Below the pieces are notes generated by a model. The model was not told the DNA's origin. It was given only the letters and a program-made list of their open reading frames with translations, and did no database searches. This document shows, in pieces, positions 48,501 to 58,436 of a DNA stretch of 64,000 bases. Position 1 is the first letter of the stretch; every line of letters starts with the position of its first letter. Position numbers and translations under genes: made by a program. The DNA comes from Thamnaconus septentrionalis (taxonomy: Eukaryota > Chordata > Actinopteri > Tetraodontiformes > Monacanthidae): contig CM020516.1 in NCBI GenBank assembly GCA_009823395.1, positions 7,288,001 through 7,352,000 on the forward strand, in the 5' to 3' direction.

Positions 48501-50109
48501 TTGGTGATGCTAGTGGTGGTGGTGGTCTCGGCTCCTGTGCTCTTTTCAAATGTATGTGTACGCATTTTTTTTCCTTTTTCAAGAAATCTGATGAATCAAC
48601 AAAGTGATTGTTGCTTAAAATAACAATACGGCCGTGAGCAACAACCACATAGAGGACATGGAGTCACTAGCTGTGTTTAAATGACAGTTTTATGCAAAAT
48701 AAAAGCGATATTTCTAAGATTTTGACAAAATACAATTGCGATTTTCAGGCGTTTGCATTGAATGGTGCGAAGCCGTAATTCTCGTAAAATCTCACCCCGC
48801 GAGATTTACGAGAATTACGTTTGCTTTTGTTTGTTAGCTGTCAAGAATGTTTGTTACGTGTAAAAGAATATTTCGTCTCCGCTGACGTGTAAGTGAGAAA
48901 AAAGTGTTTCCGTGACACTTTTGCGACAAACCTCTTTATCGATATGTCTGAAAAACCACCTCATGAAAGCGTAAAAAACTTTTTGCGAGAGGTGTGTGAG
49001 AGGTTTTTCCGAAGTTTTTAGGCGTTTCCATCACCAGTTTTTTATTGTGATACTTAGGTTTTGCGAAATTCTATGGGTAATGAAAACGCAGCTTGTGAAT
49101 GTGTAGCTGAGTGAACCCAGCTGACTTCTAGCAGCAGCTGACTCGATGCTAAACGCAATCAGAGGAGCTGCGCCATGCAATGTTTACGAATCCAATCCAG
49201 AGCCTCGCAACATAAAGACGACAAGTGGTGCACTGTTCACCGTTTTGCGGCGTCAATAAAATTTAATCTCCTCGCAAAAAAATGACACTTTCCACCTCCA
49301 CCAATCAACCAAAGCACAGAGTCGTCACCTCGGTCAACCGATTCATCCGTGTCGGAAACAGGTTCGCCTAGCCGCCAGTCGCTCACGCGCGCTAACAAAC
49401 TTGCTTTTCTATTTGCCAACTCTGGCCTTCTTGCTTTGTACTTTATATTGACAGACTGGTCTAATCTCATCTGACAACACGTTTCTGCAGCGACTGCAAA
49501 ACCAGAGCTGAAGGCCGAGATGCTGACGAGTGAAAAAGACAAAGGAAATCGGAGACATTTTTCACCGCAACGTTCTCGCAGCGGCCGCTAAAGGACCCGC
49601 ACCATGTGAAAATTAACCTGTCTTAATGTTTGTGTTTAAACGCGCCTCTATCACTGGGATATCAGGGGGATATTCCAGTGATATCATCTCTCCAGATTCA
49701 CCCTGCTGCCATCACTTTGGAGGTCCTCTGTACCTGTGTCGTATGTAAATCATTTTTTGTTTTATTTTATTTATTGCACAACATGTATATGTGTCAGTCT
49801 CTTCAGCAGGAAGTGAAAAACCCAGCAATTGCTGGAAGCTGAAAACAGAGGGCTAAATATGCTTTTTGATGAGGAGATACTTTTTCACACCAACCGACTC
49901 CACTGGTGTACGGAAATAAAAAGGAAGGTGTGGACATGTTAACATGGGAGCTTTGAAGGAGCTCCTGCTGGCAGTCGCCACCAGGAGAGTGTTTGTCTTT
50001 ACCAGAGACACTTGCAGCAGCCACACCAGCACAGACAGCAGGTGTTGGAGCGGGGCTGTCCAGGGGCCTGGGGTGGGGCCTCGATGTGGGCCGCCTGCCT
50101 TTTTCTCAT
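45377..50109 (-). CDS. rgs17: RZ-family regulator of G-protein signalling, RGS17-like, complete coding region
   Basis: Coding exons, 5' to 3': 50109-50003, 46774-46700, 46547-46316, 45565-45377. Total 603 nt, 200 residues plus TAG, with all phases consistent (2, 2, 0); human RGS17 is 210. RZ-subfamily members are membrane-bound GTPase activators for G-alpha-z and G-alpha-i/o. Seen: N-terminus MRKRQ, then QAPGQPRSNTCCLCWCGCCK, the cysteine string that is palmitoylated in this subfamily, then a full RGS domain (about 68-185) with SEDNLLFWLACEDLKKE and IYTLMHRDSFPRFLNS. The domain resembles RGS17 most, but REGIN and the Trp-Asn junction resemble RGS19, and the N-terminus also resembles RGS20. 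The family is secure; one-to-one orthology with RGS17 is not. Confidence 0.88.
45709..46074. mobile_element. Inverted-repeat element between RGS exons 4 and 5
   Basis: Near-perfect inverted ends of about 28 bp: left ACAGGTACTACCCAGAAAAT, right (inverted) ACAGGTACTCCCCGAAAAAT. 366 bp, AT-rich, no coding. A second repeat with TGGCCCGCGGGCCAAATTTG text follows at 46082-46260. Confidence 0.7.
46316..46547 (-). CDS. rgs17: RGS exon 4: first part of RGS domain
   Basis: 232 nt. It encodes SLEEVLSWSRSFELMLRSLE, FREFLRSEYSEDNLLFWLAC, and ends ARIIYEDYVSILSPKE. These are the helices that contact the G-alpha switch regions. The Asn in the EDN motif is the conserved catalytic-contact residue. The donor GTACAA is slightly weak but reads correctly. 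Confidence 0.93.
46700..46774 (-). CDS. rgs17: RGS exon 3: linker
   Basis: 75 nt between a CTGCAG acceptor and a GTGAGT donor. It encodes NEDRMDRSERQTCTKMDSIE followed by AAEEQ. The KMDSIE block corresponds to KMESIQ in RGS17. It enters with 2 nt carried over from the cysteine-string exon and leaves with 2 nt. Confidence 0.88.
47757..47998. repeat. Polypurine GGA/GAA tract (about 240 bp)
   Basis: Almost uninterrupted purine on the plus strand, between RGS exons 2 and 3. Such tracts can form triplex DNA. Another A/G-rich tract lies at 63001-63135. Confidence 0.9.
48669..49092. mobile_element. Longer member of MITE family B
   Basis: 424 bp with a degraded left end (AGCTGTGTTTAAATGACAG) and the right end AATGAAAACGCAGCT. 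The interior has an inverted 'TCTCGTAAAATCTC ... GAGATTTACGAGA' hairpin. Related fragments occur at about 2120-2240, 3780-3945, 8640-8722, 35756-35930 and 36350-36408. Confidence 0.6.
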
Positions 50110-50125
50110 CTCCACTCCACTCACA
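50003..50125 (-). CDS. rgs17: RGS cysteine-string exon with start codon
   Basis: Coding part 50109-50003 (35 codons plus 2 nt), too short and GC-rich to stand out as an open frame. The acceptor CCCCGCAG ends at 50126, giving a 16-nt 5' leader before ATG in a GAGATGAGA context. It encodes MRKRQ and then seven cysteines (CCLCWCGCCKC). The donor TG|GTAAAG at 50002 joins in phase to G|AAT of the next exon, making Trp-Asn-Glu. A long GA repeat on the plus strand just upstream (50161-50229) forms a TC-rich polypyrimidine tract. Confidence 0.88.
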
Positions 50126-50160
50126 CTGCGGGGCTTCACCACAAAAACAGAGGGAGGGAG

Positions 50161-50175
50161 AGTGAGAGAGAGAGG

Positions 50176-50229
<54 letters not shown>
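50161..50229. repeat. (GA)n microsatellite upstream of the RGS cysteine-string exon
   Basis: TC-rich on the transcribed RGS strand; it ends about 35 bases before the acceptor at 50126. Confidence 0.95.
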
Positions 50230-50233
<4 letters not shown>

Positions 50234-50431
50234 AAGCAACGGTTAGAAGACGGTCAAGCGCGATGCAGCTCCAGGTGTTTCTTCAGGGGGGAGGCGGAGA
50301 GACGTGTAGTGAGCTGAAGATGCAGAGGGGCGGAGCCTCCGGGGGAGGATTCCCTCCAGCAGGTGGCTGGGAGCCAAGTCCTCTTCCTCTGGCTTCCTCT
50401 GACACTCACGGCTCATGCATTTCAATGGGCG

Positions 50432-50507
50432 CTGTCATCGCATGCATCGCACGCATGCACGCACGCATGCACGCACGCATGCACGCACGCACGCACGCAC
50501 GCACGTT
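50432..50507. repeat. (GCAC)n/(ATGC)n alternating purine-pyrimidine repeat
   Basis: About 75 bp of GCATGCACGCAC units, strictly alternating purine and pyrimidine. Confidence 0.9.
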
Positions 50508-50770
50508 TGCTGTAACGTGTTCATTTTCAGTTGACATGAAAGAAGATGTTTTCAACATATCACATCATATATTTTTTCCTCCTATGAGGTAGGTCACCAA
50601 AACACACCATATGAAACTGTCAGATTTTAGAACCCACTGTGGCCCGCGGGTCAAAATGTTTGCCCACCCCTGGTCTGGACAGACTGATTCCAATAAGGAC
50701 CTAAACTGGACCGTCATTGCAGATTGAAACACTGGGCATTTGATGCTGGATTTCAGCGATTGGCTTGAAC

Positions 50771-51245
50771 TTAAACAAAACAACTGCAACAGCAACAAGT
50801 ACGATTGTGCACTGAGGGAAACCCCCCCCCCCCAGCGGGTCGATAAATCAGGGCTGAGGAGAGACGAGGCCGACGGGTGACTCGCTCGGGGTCTAAAAAC
50901 ACAAATCTGGACTCGATCAGACCGACAAAGTTCTGCTCGATTGACGACAGGAGCCGAATGATGAGAGCGGGAGAAACTTCCAGAGCGTCGCAGAGCTGCT
51001 GCTGCTGCAGCTGCTGAACTAAGTTCCAGTCATTCATTCCATAGCCATCGTGTCTCTGGAGCTCAGCGATGGGCCGAGACTTGCAGCTGGAAAATACCAG
51101 CGTGCGGAGGGAGTTCCTGAACGCCACGCTGAGCTCATTCTCAAAGTTGGGAGGATCTGACAGCAGCAACACTGAACTTGTTTCAAGTCAAAGCGCAGCA
51201 GCTGAGCCTTGTCGGCCTGGGTGAGTCCTCTTTAAAGGCTGATTA
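50771..51245 (-). pseudogene. Unidentified protein-like remnant with a probable 1-nt frameshift
   Basis: A 133-codon frame (from 51172) reads like conserved globular protein: LLLSDPPNFENELSVAFRNS, LRTLVFSSCKSRPIAELQRH, DGYGMNDWNLVQQL, ALEVSPALIIRLLSSIEQNF, VGLIESRFVFLDPERVTRR. Just upstream, in another frame, ADKAQLLRFDLKQVQ continues naturally into VLLLSDPP if one base is missing near 51173. It lies in the first intron of the RGS gene, same strand. I do not recognise the family. No good donor closes it, so it may be a decayed gene fragment or an exon of an unknown gene. Confidence 0.45.
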
Positions 51246-52023
51246 CACCACACACATACAACTAAAATGAAAAGTGCCAAATAGGAAAAACGATCCCTTA
51301 CCTCCAAAGGTGATAAAATAAGCGTAGTTTCCCAATTTGGGATCAATAAAGTGCATCTATTCTATTCAATTTTTTTTTTTTAACTGAATCTCCTGATCAC
51401 GTTATTTGGAAATAATGGGTCTGTCTACACTTTTGGCTGCTGTCACTCTGCATACACGGTCGGACGGTGGCATATTATTCAGCCAGCAGGGCCGCAAGAA
51501 AAAAAATGACAGCGGCCTGTCTGATGTAAATGATGGACAGAGGGGCAACGGCTTTGTTTTCCCAACCTGGAGGAGGAGCTGCAGCACGAGGCCTCCTCAC
51601 AGGAGGAGATGCAAATATGGAGTGGAAACACAAAGAGACGAACAAGTGAAAAAAAAAAAAAAAAAAAAAAAAAAAGGGAAGCCGGTCATTCATTCGCTTA
51701 ATAAGACGTATCGCTTCATCTCGACTGACCTTTTCAGTTGGGAATAATCAAAAGCAAGCAGAGGACAAATCAAGCGTCTGTTGCAGACACCGGAGTGGTT
51801 CGCTGCACAGTGAGAGCGATGCAGGCTGCAACAACTGGCTTTGATTAGACGGAGCACCCGTCTATTATTCCTAAGTGAATTATTATTTTATTTATTTATT
51901 TTTTATTTTATTTTTTTATTTTGGGGGTTTAACCTCCCATGCAGTTTGCCAGACATCAACAAAGACGCTTTTGCAGCTCCGCGAACAAAAGTTGAAAGTG
52001 GTATCACCCTGCAGCGAGCCATT

Positions 52024-52304
52024 AGCTGCGTTTCCATTACCCCTGAAAATTGCGCAAAACCTAAATATCGCAATAAAAAACTGGTCATAGAAACACCTAA
52101 ACTTCAAAAAACCTCTATCGCTAAAAGGTTTTTACGCTCTCATGAGTTGGTATCCATATAGAGGTGTTTCACAAAAGTGTCACTTTTTTCGCATTTACAC
52201 GTCACCGGACGTGACGTACGGGGTCAGGTGACAGAAATTCCAAATTGTCCAAACTTTTGAAATACTGCTTTTAATTTGCGAAAAACTGCAATGGAAACCC
52301 AGCT
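52024..52304. mobile_element. Inverted-repeat MITE, family B
   Basis: Begins AGCTGCGTTTCCATTACCCC and ends ATGGAAACCCAGCT. Length and interior match the copy at 6610. It lies in the first intron of the RGS gene. Confidence 0.7.
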
Positions 52305-52675
52305 TGTTTTAGGACGACGTCAGCAAGCTAACGTGCACATCAAGCGTGTGCACGCGGTGTGTGTGCGCGTGTGAGCGCGTCCTCAGCGTCACCTTTTCAC
52401 TCGTGGGGCTCTGCAAAATCAAAGAACGAGGAGTTGGACTGAAAAACAGGCCTCTGTGTTGGGTAAGAAACTAATTCTGGCTCTGGTCTACTAGCAGTCC
52501 TAGAGCGAAAGTCAAAAAAAAAAAAAAAAAAATTGGAATCCTGAAGCCTCTCGCACTAAACACTACAGCCAGTCTGTTTCATCTCCTGGTTTTATTGTCT
52601 ATCTTCCATTTGGAGGGGAGTCACATGGACCTGGAGAGCCTTTGGACACGATCGTTTCACTGGAGGATTTGATTG

Positions 52676-52956
52676 AAGGTCCAGATTCCAAAATTTTAAG
52701 GAAGTGCGTTTCCTGTTAGTTCACGGTCAGATGGCTTCCTTAAAAAATGGCAGTGCAAGATGGCAGCCAACTAGGAGCAAGACCCTTATTGCTCTGTGTA
52801 TATTCTAATGAGAACCATTCCAAGGGTAGGAAAACCAAATTACTTGTATTGTACTGCGAGGATACACTTTTATTCATGTTTTTATGGGCAGTATGTTTTG
52901 CTTTTACCATTATAAAAATCATAAATCAAGCCAGATTTTACACAGGGGACCTTTAA
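52676..52956. mobile_element. MITE family C, first intron of RGS gene
   Basis: Ends GAAGGTCCAGATTCCAAAAT and TTTTACACAGGGGACCTTTAA. The interior is closely related to the copy at 33211. Confidence 0.65.
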
Positions 52957-53370
52957 ACACCTTCTGCCTTTTTTTGAACTGCGTGTTTAACTTGGTAGTG
53001 GGACACATCATTAAATAAATTTAACATTTGGCTGGATTCAATTAAGGGGTAAATTCTTTGTGCAACAGGTCAGGAGTGGGAAAAAAAACAACCTACTGAG
53101 TGACATTAAACCATCAGAAAATCACTGGCCCCGGTTTTATCTCAATTAAAAAGCAAAAAAAATGACATGATGTTCCAAAGGCACCAGGTTGGACTTACCA
53201 TTAATTAGTGAGTTCCTGACAACAGGTCAGAGAGAGCCGTCATGGCGTGAGGTAATAGGTTGCTGGACGATAATGGGGCCGACTGACGGACGGACAGACG
53301 GACGGGAGATGGTGGGCGGAGCCGCGGCGTTCTTTTCAGCAGAGGGAAGAGAGGTTAGCGGTGTCACCAT

Positions 53371-53575
53371 CCCTGGAGCTGAAGACCCAGGGAGCTGAGA
53401 CTGGAGAACCAGGGAGCTGAGGCTGGAGACCCAGAGGCTGGAGATCCAGAAGCTGGAGATCCAGAGGCTGGAGACCCAGAAGCTGGAGATCCAGAGGCTG
53501 GAGACCCAGAGGCTGGAGACCCAGAGGCTGGAAACCCAGTGGCTGGAGACCCAGTGGCTGGAGACCCAGGCTCCT
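53371..53575. repeat. 18-bp minisatellite
   Basis: About ten copies of a GGCTGGAGACCCAGA-type unit. The minus-strand frame through it reads a Pro-Ala-Ser-Gly-Ser repeat. I see no splice context or start that would make it a gene. Confidence 0.85.
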
Positions 53576-54296
53576 GTTGTCTAACTCGGCCGTTGCCGTC
53601 TAGGACCTGCTGGCTGGAAATGTCATTGACGGAGGTGATGGAGCAGCCGGGTCCAGTACAGCATCTACAATAGAACAAAATCAGAAAGACAAGTCAGTCA
53701 AAATCATCACAAGTGTGACGTTTCGTCCGACACAGTTCAGAGAATGTGTCCCCCCTGGTGGACGGTTATGGAATGACACAGAGGTTTGGGACTGGAGAAG
53801 GCTCACGGTGCTTCGCTCCAACATCAGTTCCAGATCAAGTCAACACACCGCTGACTCCAGCAGGAGTGTTTCTATTTATTCTCCATGATCATTTTTTTAC
53901 AGATGCTTTTTTCTCCCAGAAAATGTCACTAATTTCTACCTAATGATCAGTCCTAAAATCACATCATCAAGATTTTTTAAGTGCAGCAAATGAAAAGGTG
54001 GAGTCCAGTCTGACCTCCTCACACTCTGAGGACACCGCCTCTGACCTCCTGGCCAGCGTGTCCACCTTCAAACAGGGGAGTACTTTTAAGCCAGATGAAC
54101 TAAACCAAGATCCAGGCCAAAAATTCCAGATTTTCGGAAAAAGCCCAGCAGGCCGTCGACGGCTCCTCAACCCAACCAACACCTTCTCACGCGCAAGAAG
54201 CTTTTTTTCTTCTTTTAAAGCCAAAAACGACTCATCTGACGACTCGCCTGCTTGTAAAAAAGGGAGCGTGCAGGTCCTCACACGTTGACCTCGGGA

Positions 54297-54352
<56 letters not shown>
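54297..54352. repeat. (CA)n microsatellite
   Basis: About 27 CA units. Further (CA)n tracts occur at 47466-47492, 57301-57380 and 58109-58142. Confidence 0.95.
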
Positions 54353-54355
<3 letters not shown>

Positions 54356-54746
54356 CTGCAATCCAATTTACGAGGCGAGCGGCGGCGCCTGGGAGATACT
54401 GCTCCACTGTGAGCCGCCCCCCCCCCTCCAGTATGCACTCACGCCAGTTGGAACTGGTTGGAAGACAAAAGTAGCCCTTGTACATTAAAATAAAGTCCAG
54501 GGGAGCAATTTAGCGTAGCTGTGCGCAGAGATAAGGCGCTGGGCAGAGTCTCCGAGCGCCGGCTCTGGCGAGATGCACGGTCACGGAGCCATGCACAACG
54601 CACACTCGTGCAAAACAAGACGGCGAAAAAAACCAGAAGCAACCGGTCGCGGAAGAATCTGTTCACGGATAGGTTGTTGGAGGGGAATATATAATCCCAC
54701 TACTTTTAGAGGCTGCCGTTCAAGCTCGGTCTCAGTCTCAGTCTCG

Positions 54747-55222
54747 ACTAGGGATGTTAACAATCAATCGCTCATCGATAAATTGCCGATTAAGAATTTA
54801 ATCGATTAAATTAAATTAGTTGCAATTAATTGAACATTTTCTTTACATGTGTAGTTAATATGACAGTGTAGTGGCAGGAAAGAGCAATTCACCTCTAGAT
54901 ACTGTGATGGTCATAACACAGCTAGAATAAGCTACTTTTAAACAAGCTTAAAAAAAATAATAAAAAAAGTAGAAATGTGACCCATTAGAAGTCAACTTAC
55001 AGTCAGAGGATAAATGTTTAGGTTGTTTTTACTGTTCTCTAATGTAAAAATGAGTCAAACTGGACCCTAAACATTATCTAAGTGTGAAAAAATGTGTTCC
55101 TTACACATTTTCCATTGTTAAATTTAGGTTCTCAGAAAAAAAAAAATCGCTGCTTATCAATTAATTGTTAATCGATCGACTGTCAATTCATCAATGAATA
55201 ATCGATAATTCGCATCCCTAGT
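54747..55222. mobile_element. Inverted-repeat element (ACTAGGGATGTTAACAATC end)
   Basis: Left ACTAGGGATGTTAACAATC and right ATTCGCATCCCTAGT flank AT-rich sequence full of ATCGATTAA motifs. A fragment of the same family lies at about 740-830. It lies in the first intron of the RGS gene. Confidence 0.65.
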
Positions 55223-55604
55223 CCAGAACCCTTAAAAACTTTTATTTGGCAACGTCAGTCATTCCAAGTCGTCACAACTGGCAACTGCTTGATCAAGGAG
55301 GGAATGAAAGTTTTAGCTTCAAAGGTCCAGTGTGTCAGGTATAGCAGCATCTACTGGTCAGGGGTTATACTGCAAGCTCAAAGTTCACGTTACTTGCAGT
55401 TTTCAGACGCCACATTTGATTCCACATCCGATCATCTCGTAGCAGCAGTGACAACCTGGGCCCACTGTCAACACCTGTTGACCTCCTCACAAGTGCTCAC
55501 GCTTACATGTCCACGTAAAAACTTATTATGAATGAGTAAAAACACAGCAGTTCTTTATTTTGCTGACTTATCGACTTCAAGGAACTCATTTCATTTCATA
55601 TAAT

Positions 55605-55912
55605 GTAGCCACCACCCCCATCCACCCAGGACCACATGAGTTGCCCCTTGAAGGCCTGTTCTAAAAATAGCACAAGTTGCCGAGCTGCGTCCAAAATTCA
55701 ATTTTATCCAACCTTGTTAAGTCGCCGTTGATAATTATTGAGAACTCATTAACGTGATCAGTGTCTTTGCATAGATCAGTATCATTAATAATCATATAGA
55801 ACTGAGAAAGTTTGTTATATTTCAGGAGAGTGGAGCCAACTGGTTGCCCTTCATATGACTCAGGACCCGTGAAGCAGCTCTCAGGTTCGAAAAGGTTGGC
55901 GACTCCTGCTTT
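55605..55912. mobile_element. hAT-like element, fuller copy
   Basis: Matches 29519-29712 and continues to AAAGGTTGGCGACTCCTGCT, the expected inverted partner of a CAGGGGTCACCAAC-type end. It lies in the first intron of the RGS gene. Confidence 0.6.
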
Positions 55913-56594
55913 CGATGGAGTTTTGCAACCTAGCGCCGGAGGTGACAAATGTCAATCTGCTTTTATTTCTTCCCTACAAGCTTTGCTCAATCTCCATTAT
56001 CACTGCACTAATTCATCGTCGAGCCATCGGGTTTTTGCCAGCAGACAGACAGTCACTGCCTCCACAGTTCAGCTCACATATAAAAATATCTCCATGTGAC
56101 AAACCGACAGCACGAAGCCGCTCGTCCCAGACGTCTCCCCAGTGACGAGATGGGAAAACGGTGAATGAAGAGAATCAGGAATTACAACCAGGATGCAGAT
56201 TACCTGAGCATCAGCCCCCCTGCCCCCTCCTACACTCCCTACACGCCCATGGGGGACAGCGGCGTGGGTGCTGCTGCATCTGGTGTGACTCCTTCCGCCA
56301 TGCGTGACAGTTAGAGGGGCGAAAAAATGTGATCAGCATGAGTCTGAGCAGCACACACGCACAAAAATAAATAATAAGTGAGATGTGAATTTATGGCTGA
56401 TGCATGGTGTGCTGCTGCTGCTGCTGCTGCTGCTGCATCTGCCCAAAGGCCTGTGCACATGAGCAGACAGCGAACCAACAGAGGCTCACAGGACGCTGCT
56501 CTCCTGGCTAGCTGCTGCCTCTGCTGCTGCTGCGGCTGCTACTGGGGTTTGCCTGCCTTTTTTGAGTGGTTTCCTCCCGCAGCTGCCTGAACCA

Positions 56595-56602
56595 AGTGAA
56601 CC

Positions 56603-56640
<38 letters not shown>

Positions 56641-56642
56641 GG
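56595..56642. repeat. CAG/CTG trinucleotide repeat near the RGS promoter
   Basis: (AGC)n with one AAC interruption. Read on the minus strand in one frame it gives a run of cysteines, but it is not the RGS cysteine string, which is at 50003-50109. A shorter CTG run is at 56410-56436. Confidence 0.9.
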
Positions 56643-57013
56643 TACGAGGGGACGAACGCAGGGGAGGCGGGGGAGGTGAGGTGGAGGTGGAGGGGGGGTA
56701 GAGGAGGAGGAGGAGGGATCCCCACCTCCTCCTCCGACACACACACACACACACAGCTGACACCGGTGCAAACGACAGTCGGTGACCGTCTTTGCACCGA
56801 CGTCTGATGGGAATCAAAGGCCGACCACCGTCCGTCCGTCCGCTAGCGGCAGCCGACACCCTGGAAATCCGCTATCTGTGGCGGCCAGAGGAGGCGGTGG
56901 CAACCGAGCAGCAGCCGAGCAGCAGCAGCGGCGGCGGCGGCGGCGGCTAGCTCCGTGCTAACGGAAGCTAGCCGCACCGTGCGGGGCGTTTGCGCGATTA
57001 ATCGGAGTCTTAC

Positions 57014-57300
57014 CCCCTCGGTGGCCGGATTGTCAACGTCCCGCGGCGTTCGAGTGGCGAGCGCCTTCGGCCGACGTGCGCTCTAGCGGCGTCGCGGACG
57101 GGAATCCTGCCGTGTAACGTCCATCGCCGCTGTTTTTCCTGCCATCCGCCCCACTTCAGCACCGAACGCCGCCGAGCCCCTGGATGCACTGCGCAGGCGC
57201 GCTGCCGTCGCCGCCGCCGCCGCTGCTGCTGCTGCTGAGTGGCTGCAGTCGGCGAAGGAGATGCACTGCTGCTGAGCGTCGACTTGCAGCAGCGAGAGGG
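57014..57300 (-). promoter_or_regulatory. rgs17: Probable RGS promoter / 5' untranslated exon
   Basis: CpG-dense sequence from about 56.8 to 57.3 kb with a strong minus-strand donor, GAGGGG|GTAAGA, at 57013. RZ-family genes have a non-coding first exon and a long first intron, which fits the 6.9 kb to the cysteine-string exon. A (CA)n tract borders it at 57301-57380. The transcription start is not visible; the exon's upstream limit is a guess. Confidence 0.55.
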
Positions 57301-57301
57301 G

Positions 57302-57381
<80 letters not shown>

Positions 57382-58101
57382 CAGCAACAAGCGTCAACAA
57401 CACACATCAATGCTGCACTTCACAACACATCTCATGATGCACAACACACTCCTCTACACCAAGTATTACCATCATTAAGTACAAAGTACTATGGGGTCTT
57501 GCCCTGAGCTAGTGAATGCAATTGGAACTGTGAGGGGCGACAAGTGAAATGGGTCCAAAACATATTTAGGAAGATGGATCAAAAGTCAAAGTTATAATAA
57601 TTAAAAGAAAATAAAAAATTAAATAATAATAATAATAAGAATAATAAGAATTTCTGTGAGTGTGTAAAATAGCACCAACAAGCATCTTTCTTTATGTGTC
57701 TTTTGTCTGCAAATTGTAAACTTGTATTTTTTTTTGTCTAATGCTTTTACAAAGTGTTCCCATTTTATGTGAACTTTGAAAGACCTCATCTTCTTCAGAC
57801 AACAATACATCTGACTATGACTTGAGAATTTCCTCTGTACTGCAGCAAGAAATGTCTGCAGCAGCAACTTCACAAGGTCACTCTGAACACTGACTTATTC
57901 ATCTCGTTTTTCATGTTAAGATTTTTTTTTTGATAGTGTCTGCATTTTGAATGTTGTGTTTGTGCAGAATTTTATTTTATTTTATTTTTTTTCCCAATGG
58001 CGTAATATCCCCACTGTGTTGTAGCAAGCTTGTGTATCATTTCCTACACAGGGGGGCACCAAAACTCTGCTCTATCTCACTCTCTATGAATTTCGTTTTT
58101 C

Positions 58102-58143
<42 letters not shown>

Positions 58144-58265
58144 CACAAAAGTGCAAATTCCAAATCTTTTATTTTCGTATTTAAAAATAATTACCTTGAT
58201 TATACAGCGCTAACAAAGGCAAATCAAGCTAAGAAGATGTTTTTTCTGTTTTGTGGAGCACTTAT

Positions 58266-58436
58266 TGCCATGCAAGTCTATGGGGTCAAAAGTCAAATTT
58301 GTCCTAGAGACATGGGGCCACTTGCAGGTTCATCGGGATCCCTCAAGACACAGCCACGTCAAATTTGGGGCTTCTAGCTATGAAAAATTTTCTTCCTCCA
58401 AGGTGGGGCGTGACAGAGAAAGTTTGAGAACCACTG
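58266..58436 (+). repeat. Interspersed repeat A, single copy
   Basis: Near-complete copy in the intergenic region upstream of the RGS promoter, without CCCTAA units. A short piece of the same repeat (about 40 bp, internally deleted) lies at 30120-30160. Confidence 0.75.

Larger units (their letters stand above)
50230..57013 (-). other. RGS intron 1 (between 5' exon and cysteine-string exon)
   Basis: Apart from the listed repeats, the protein-like remnant at 50771-51245 and a small open frame at 56165-56314, I see no gene. Poly-A runs (51649-51676, 52515-52533) and a CpG-rich right end are present. Confidence 0.6.

Noticed and set aside
53998..54288. 96-codon plus-strand frame (starts MESSLTSSHS)
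   Set aside because: Composition is plausible, but there is no splice context, no recognised domain and no continuation; kept out for lack of support.
56510..56560. Plus-strand frame reading SCCLCCCCGCYWG, resembling an RGS cysteine string
   Set aside because: Wrong strand for the RGS gene and produced by a CTG/TGC repeat. The true string, with the correct flanking residues and splice phase, is at 50003-50109.
56595..56660. Minus-strand run of twelve cysteines
   Set aside because: A (CTG)n repeat read in one frame; no donor in phase with RGS exon 3 and no family residues beside it.
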